A stretch of DNA of 32,031 nt from Candidatus Latescibacterota bacterium. Its GTDB lineage: Bacteria; Latescibacterota; UBA2968; UBA8231. The stretch lies in assembly GCA_009691525.1 (NCBI GenBank), contig SICG01000035.1, positions 1-32,031 on the forward strand. The letters are read 5' to 3'. This document shows positions 29,595 through 32,031 of this stretch, piece after piece. Every line of letters begins with the position of its first letter. Position 1 is the first letter of the stretch. The position numbers and the translations under genes are program-made. The notes below the pieces were generated by a model, which ran no database searches, was not told the origin of the DNA, and saw only the letters and a program-made list of their open reading frames with translations.

Positions 29595-30599
29595 TCACTC
29601 CCAGGGTTGGAGGATGACCTTGCCGCATTCGCCCCGCAACTGGAGTTCCCAGGCCTCCGGCACGGCGCTCATGGGAAAATGATGGGTGATCAGGCGGTCG
29701 ATTTGGGGGCCCGAGCGGCGGATCACCTGCATCAGCTTGGGCGCGTCGGGCAGGTTCCAGTGCCAGGAGCCGTGCAGGGTCAACCCCTTGCGGATCAGGT
29801 CGCGGCTGACGTCGATCTCGAGCGGACCTCCCTCGCCCACAAAGGCCACCTGGCCCCGGCGCCGCGCCGCGTCGATGAGCAGGCGCTGGGCCTGGGGGGC
29901 TCCGGAGCAATCGATGGCTTTGTCCACCCCGAGGCCGCCGGTGAGATCCATGATTGCCTGGAGCAGCTGGTCCTGGGAGGGATCGAAGGCCGCGCTGGCG
30001 CCCAGGTCGAGGGCCAGTTGCCGACGGAAAGGGTGCTGCTCCACGACCAATACCCGCGCTCCCCGGTACACCCCGTTGATCACCCCGCCCAGGCCCACCG
30101 GGCCCATGCCGGTGATCAGCACGGTGTCAAAGGCGCTCACCCCGAGCCGCTGCATGGCGCCGAAGGTGGGACCCAGGCCGCAGCAGGCCATGCTGCCGTG
30201 GGCATAGGAGATATCGGGGTCGAGGGGCAGCAGCAGCCAGTCGTGCTTGAGCAGGTACTGGGCGTAGGTGGCGGTGCCGGAGACCCCGCGCAGGTCGAGC
30301 AGGTTCTGGCAGTGGATGTAGTCGCCGGCCACACACAGGGCGCAGCGGCCGCAGGGGTACTGGGGCATCACCGCCACCCGGTCGCCCACCTTCACCCGGC
30401 CGGGGCGGGCCACTTCGACCACCTGGCCGGCGGCTTCGTGGCCCAGATTCTGGGTGAGATGGCCCTCGCGGTAGGCCTTGTACTCGGTGCACATGGGGGC
30501 GGCGCGCACCTCAACCACCACCAGTTCATCTCTGGGATGCGGGTCGGGTTGATCGATGAGGGTGGCCTGGTGCGGGCCGGTGATGGCGGCGACTTTCAT
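29595..30599 (-). CDS. Zinc-dependent MDR-family alcohol/polyol dehydrogenase
   Basis: A 334-residue medium-chain alcohol dehydrogenase with both zinc sites visible. Catalytic zinc: Cys 37 in AAPMCTEYK and the LGHEAAGQVVEV His-Glu pair near 53. Structural zinc: four Cys in PCGRCALCVAGDYIHC near 83-98. The Rossmann fold shows VLITGMGPVGLGGVI near 162 and ARVLVVEQHPFRRQLALDLG, with the Glu after strand 2 favouring NAD over NADP. KAIDCSGAPQAQRLL and the C-terminal LRGECGKVILQPWE are typical of sorbitol/threonine-dehydrogenase-like members. ATG 30599 has AAGGAG 9 nt upstream. It is the first gene of a minus-strand group with a second dehydrogenase, the symporter and the sensor kinase. The exact substrate is unknown. 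Confidence 0.9.
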   Translation of the reverse strand: MKVAAITGPHQATLIDQPDPHPRDELVVVEVRAAPMCTEYKAYREGHLTQNLGHEAAGQVVEVARPGRVKVGDRVAVMPQYPCGRCALCVAGDYIHCQNLLDLRGVSGTATYAQYLLKHDWLLLPLDPDISYAHGSMACCGLGPTFGAMQRLGVSAFDTVLITGMGPVGLGGVINGVYRGARVLVVEQHPFRRQLALDLGASAAFDPSQDQLLQAIMDLTGGLGVDKAIDCSGAPQAQRLLIDAARRRGQVAFVGEGGPLEIDVSRDLIRKGLTLHGSWHWNLPDAPKLMQVIRRSGPQIDRLITHHFPMSAVPEAWELQLRGECGKVILQPWE

Positions 30600-30664
30600 G
30601 AATGCGTGCTCCTTCGTCGGGGCGCGATACGCTCCGGATTTTCACAAGGCACGGGTGGGCGGGC

Positions 30665-30798
30665 CGGGAATACCCTTCCGGTGTTTCCCCAGGCGCGGAC
30701 TTGCCGCCCCGCTCGCTCATCGCTCCGCTCCCCCATCATCCCATCCCTCGTCCTTCCCTTCCCGTCCCTGCCCCGGGAACATCTTCAGGGTATCCCCG
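30665..30798. repeat. MITE-like intergenic repeat, copy 2 (short form)
   Basis: A 134-bp non-coding element between the 2-hydroxyacid dehydrogenase and dehydrogenase genes. The left end (from 30665) reads CGGGAATACCCT, then TGTTTCCCC; the reverse complement of the right end (from 30798) reads CGGGGATACCCT, then TGTTCCC, so the ends are imperfect inverted repeats of about 30 bp. It shares with copy 1 (21207-21432) the left block TTCCGGTxTTTCCCCAGG, the CGCTC-rich interior and the right block CTTCCCTTCCC...CCCCGGGAA. It lacks the double hairpin. The rest of the 238-bp gap (30600-30837) shows no gene. Confidence 0.65.
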
Positions 30799-30837
30799 AC
30801 CCTCCAAGGCCATTCCCCCCACAGGGCGGCGATACAA

Positions 30838-31860
30838 TTAGGCCAGCTGCGCCCAGCGTTTCAAGTCTACCTGGCCGATGACCGGCCGGTGCTGGAAAAA
30901 AGCCTCCAGGGCGCTGAGGGTGAACTCGCCGATGCGATGATATCCGTACTGGCCGGCCCCCGAGGTATGCGGGGTGATCACCACGTTTTCCAGGGCGCGC
31001 AGCGGGTGGTCGGCGGGCAATGGCTCGGGGTCGGTGACGTCCAGCTGCACCAGGAAACGCCCGCTGCCGGCCTCGGCCAGCAGGGCCTCGTGGTCGAGGA
31101 CCGAGCCGCGCGAGGTGTTGATGAAGACCGCCCCGTCGCGCAGCAGCCGCAATTGTTGGGCGCCGATGAGGTGATAGGTCTCGGGGAGCTTGGGGGCGTG
31201 CACGGTGACCATGTCGGCGCGGCGGAAGACCTCGTCCAACTCCACCCGCTGCACCCCCAGTCGGCCCGCATCCCAGTCGCTGAGCAGAGGATCGTAGACC
31301 AGAATCTTCACGTCGAAGGGCTGCAAGAGGTGAATCACCTCGCGGCCCACGGTGCTGGCGCTGACCATGCCGATAGTGGCCCCGCGCAGATACTGGCCGC
31401 TCCTGGGTATGGCCGGGTCGTGCCAGATGCCTTTTTCGCGGATATTGCGGGCGTGCTCGAACCACTGCCGGCACAGGGCGATCAACGCGCCGACGGTGTG
31501 TTCGGCCACATTGAGGGCGATGGCGCTGTTGGCGCTGGTCACGCAGAGCTGGCGCGGGATCAGCTGGTCGTTGATCTGCTCCTGGGTGAAGAGGTGTTTC
31601 ACCGAGCCGGCCGAGTGGGCGATGATGCGCAGACGCTTCGCCCGCCGCAGCGCTTCCACGCTCAGGGGCGGGGTGCCCCAGCCGGTCACCAAGCCGTCGA
31701 ATTCGCCGAGGCGCTCCTCGACCTGCTGGGCGGTGTAGCCTTCAGGGCCGGGGTTGGCAGTCACGGCGAAATTGGCCAGCAGGCGTTGGTAGGTGGCCGG
31801 GGCAAAGGTTCGCTGCGTTTGTGCGGGGGTGGGCAGGTACCAGAGGGCAGACAGGCTCAT
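30838..31860 (-). CDS. D-isomer-specific 2-hydroxyacid dehydrogenase
   Basis: A 340-residue NAD-dependent dehydrogenase acting on D-2-hydroxyacids or phosphoglycerate-like substrates. The C-terminal nucleotide-binding domain has LRGATIGMVSASTVGREVIH near residue 157, an unusual form of the GxGxxG loop (Ser-Ala-Ser replaces the middle Gly), seen in a distinct subgroup rather than standard GyaR/SerA. Catalytic residues: Arg in FINTSRGSVLDHEALL near 245, the acidic residue in DVTDPEPLPADHPL near 275, and His in NVVITPHTSGAGQYGY near 293. Also SAGSVKHLFTQEQI near 85 and AEHTVGALIALCRQWFEH near 120. The ATG at 31860 has GGGAG and AAGG within 15 nt upstream. It sits upstream of the MITE-like copy 2 and the dehydrogenase cluster, probably as a separate transcript. 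Confidence 0.88.
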   Translation of the reverse strand: MSLSALWYLPTPAQTQRTFAPATYQRLLANFAVTANPGPEGYTAQQVEERLGEFDGLVTGWGTPPLSVEALRRAKRLRIIAHSAGSVKHLFTQEQINDQLIPRQLCVTSANSAIALNVAEHTVGALIALCRQWFEHARNIREKGIWHDPAIPRSGQYLRGATIGMVSASTVGREVIHLLQPFDVKILVYDPLLSDWDAGRLGVQRVELDEVFRRADMVTVHAPKLPETYHLIGAQQLRLLRDGAVFINTSRGSVLDHEALLAEAGSGRFLVQLDVTDPEPLPADHPLRALENVVITPHTSGAGQYGYHRIGEFTLSALEAFFQHRPVIGQVDLKRWAQLA

Positions 31861-31947
31861 CGCGACCTTACTCCCTTATTTCGGCTCTACTAGCTTTTCT
31901 ATGGGTCAAAAAGGGCTGTTTTCCCTCGGAGAAGAGGGGTTGAAAAC

Positions 31948-32031
31948 TTGACACGATTACCTTGAGGTCTGTAGGGTCTTGGTATGAAGACCAAGACCTG
32001 CTTTCGTGCGCTGTATAGATTCCCCGGTTTC
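31948..32031 (+). other. Start of an unidentified plus-strand gene (cut by window end)
   Basis: A frame from ATG 31984 begins MKTKTCFRALYRFPGF and runs off the window. TTGACA at 31948-53 could be a -35, without a good -10. The ATG lies inside the loop of an 8-bp inverted repeat (GTCTTGGT 31976-31983, ACCAAGAC 31990-31997). The start reminds me loosely of some transposase N-termini, but there is too little sequence to assign it. The 120-bp gap before it shows no other gene. Confidence 0.3.

Overview
This is GC-rich bacterial DNA, most likely from an uncultured member of the FCB-type candidate phyla (Latescibacterota-like). I infer this from three things: three phytanoyl-CoA-dioxygenase-family (PhyH) genes in 32 kb, a Gfo/Idh/MocA oxidoreductase next to a mannonate dehydratase with many other sugar-acid-type enzymes, and a fragment of the 'YPNPFNP' C-terminal secretion domain common in FCB bacteria. 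The taxonomic guess comes from gene content only. I see no rRNA, tRNA or CRISPR array.

Layout. 1-2.2 kb: a partial Gfo/Idh/MocA oxidoreductase divergent from a mannonate dehydratase. 2.2-3.4 kb: a relic zone with a frameshifted YgiT-type antitoxin and a chimeric LamG/secretion-tail ORF, closed by a strong terminator. 3.4-8 kb (minus): a nucleoside hydrolase (frameshifted), a GNAT acetyltransferase and a phosphodiesterase, then a promoter and a PhyH-purM pair. 8-10.1 kb: decayed or frameshifted genes (squalene-cyclase-like scrap, aldo/keto reductase) and a MerR regulator. 10.1-14.9 kb (minus): a tightly packed five-gene catabolic operon, FAH-family hydrolase, two MFS transporters, PhyH and an RraA-type aldolase. 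15-17.8 kb: a left-handed beta-helix acetyltransferase convergent with a 760-residue double alpha/beta-hydrolase. 18-21.2 kb (plus): an internally deleted DUF1016 nuclease, a GyrI-like protein, a PhyH-HEAT fusion and a SRAP protein. 21.2-21.4 kb: a MITE-like repeat. 21.4-24.8 kb: an ABC-2 exporter pair and a SirB1-type protein. 24.8-30.6 kb (minus): two MDR dehydrogenases, a sodium:solute symporter, an unlisted 48-residue membrane protein overlapping it by 4 nt, and a hybrid histidine kinase. 30.7-30.8 kb: a second MITE-like copy. 30.8-31.9 kb: a 2-hydroxyacid dehydrogenase. The window ends in the first codons of an unidentified plus-strand gene.

The likely theme is scavenging of sugar acids and related small organic molecules: uptake (MFS, SSS), oxidation (MDR, Gfo/Idh, 2-hydroxyacid dehydrogenase, PhyH), then dehydration, hydrolysis and retro-aldol cleavage (mannonate dehydratase, FAH, RraA), with a co-transcribed sensor kinase near the symporter. 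The best leads are the FAH-MFS-MFS-PhyH-RraA operon, the symporter/small-protein/kinase cluster, and a two-copy dispersed repeat with imperfect terminal inverted repeats.

Caution: at least six apparent single-base indels, mostly in homopolymers, break four genes. This looks like long-read consensus error as much as real decay. Coordinates and motifs were read by eye; no database search was possible.
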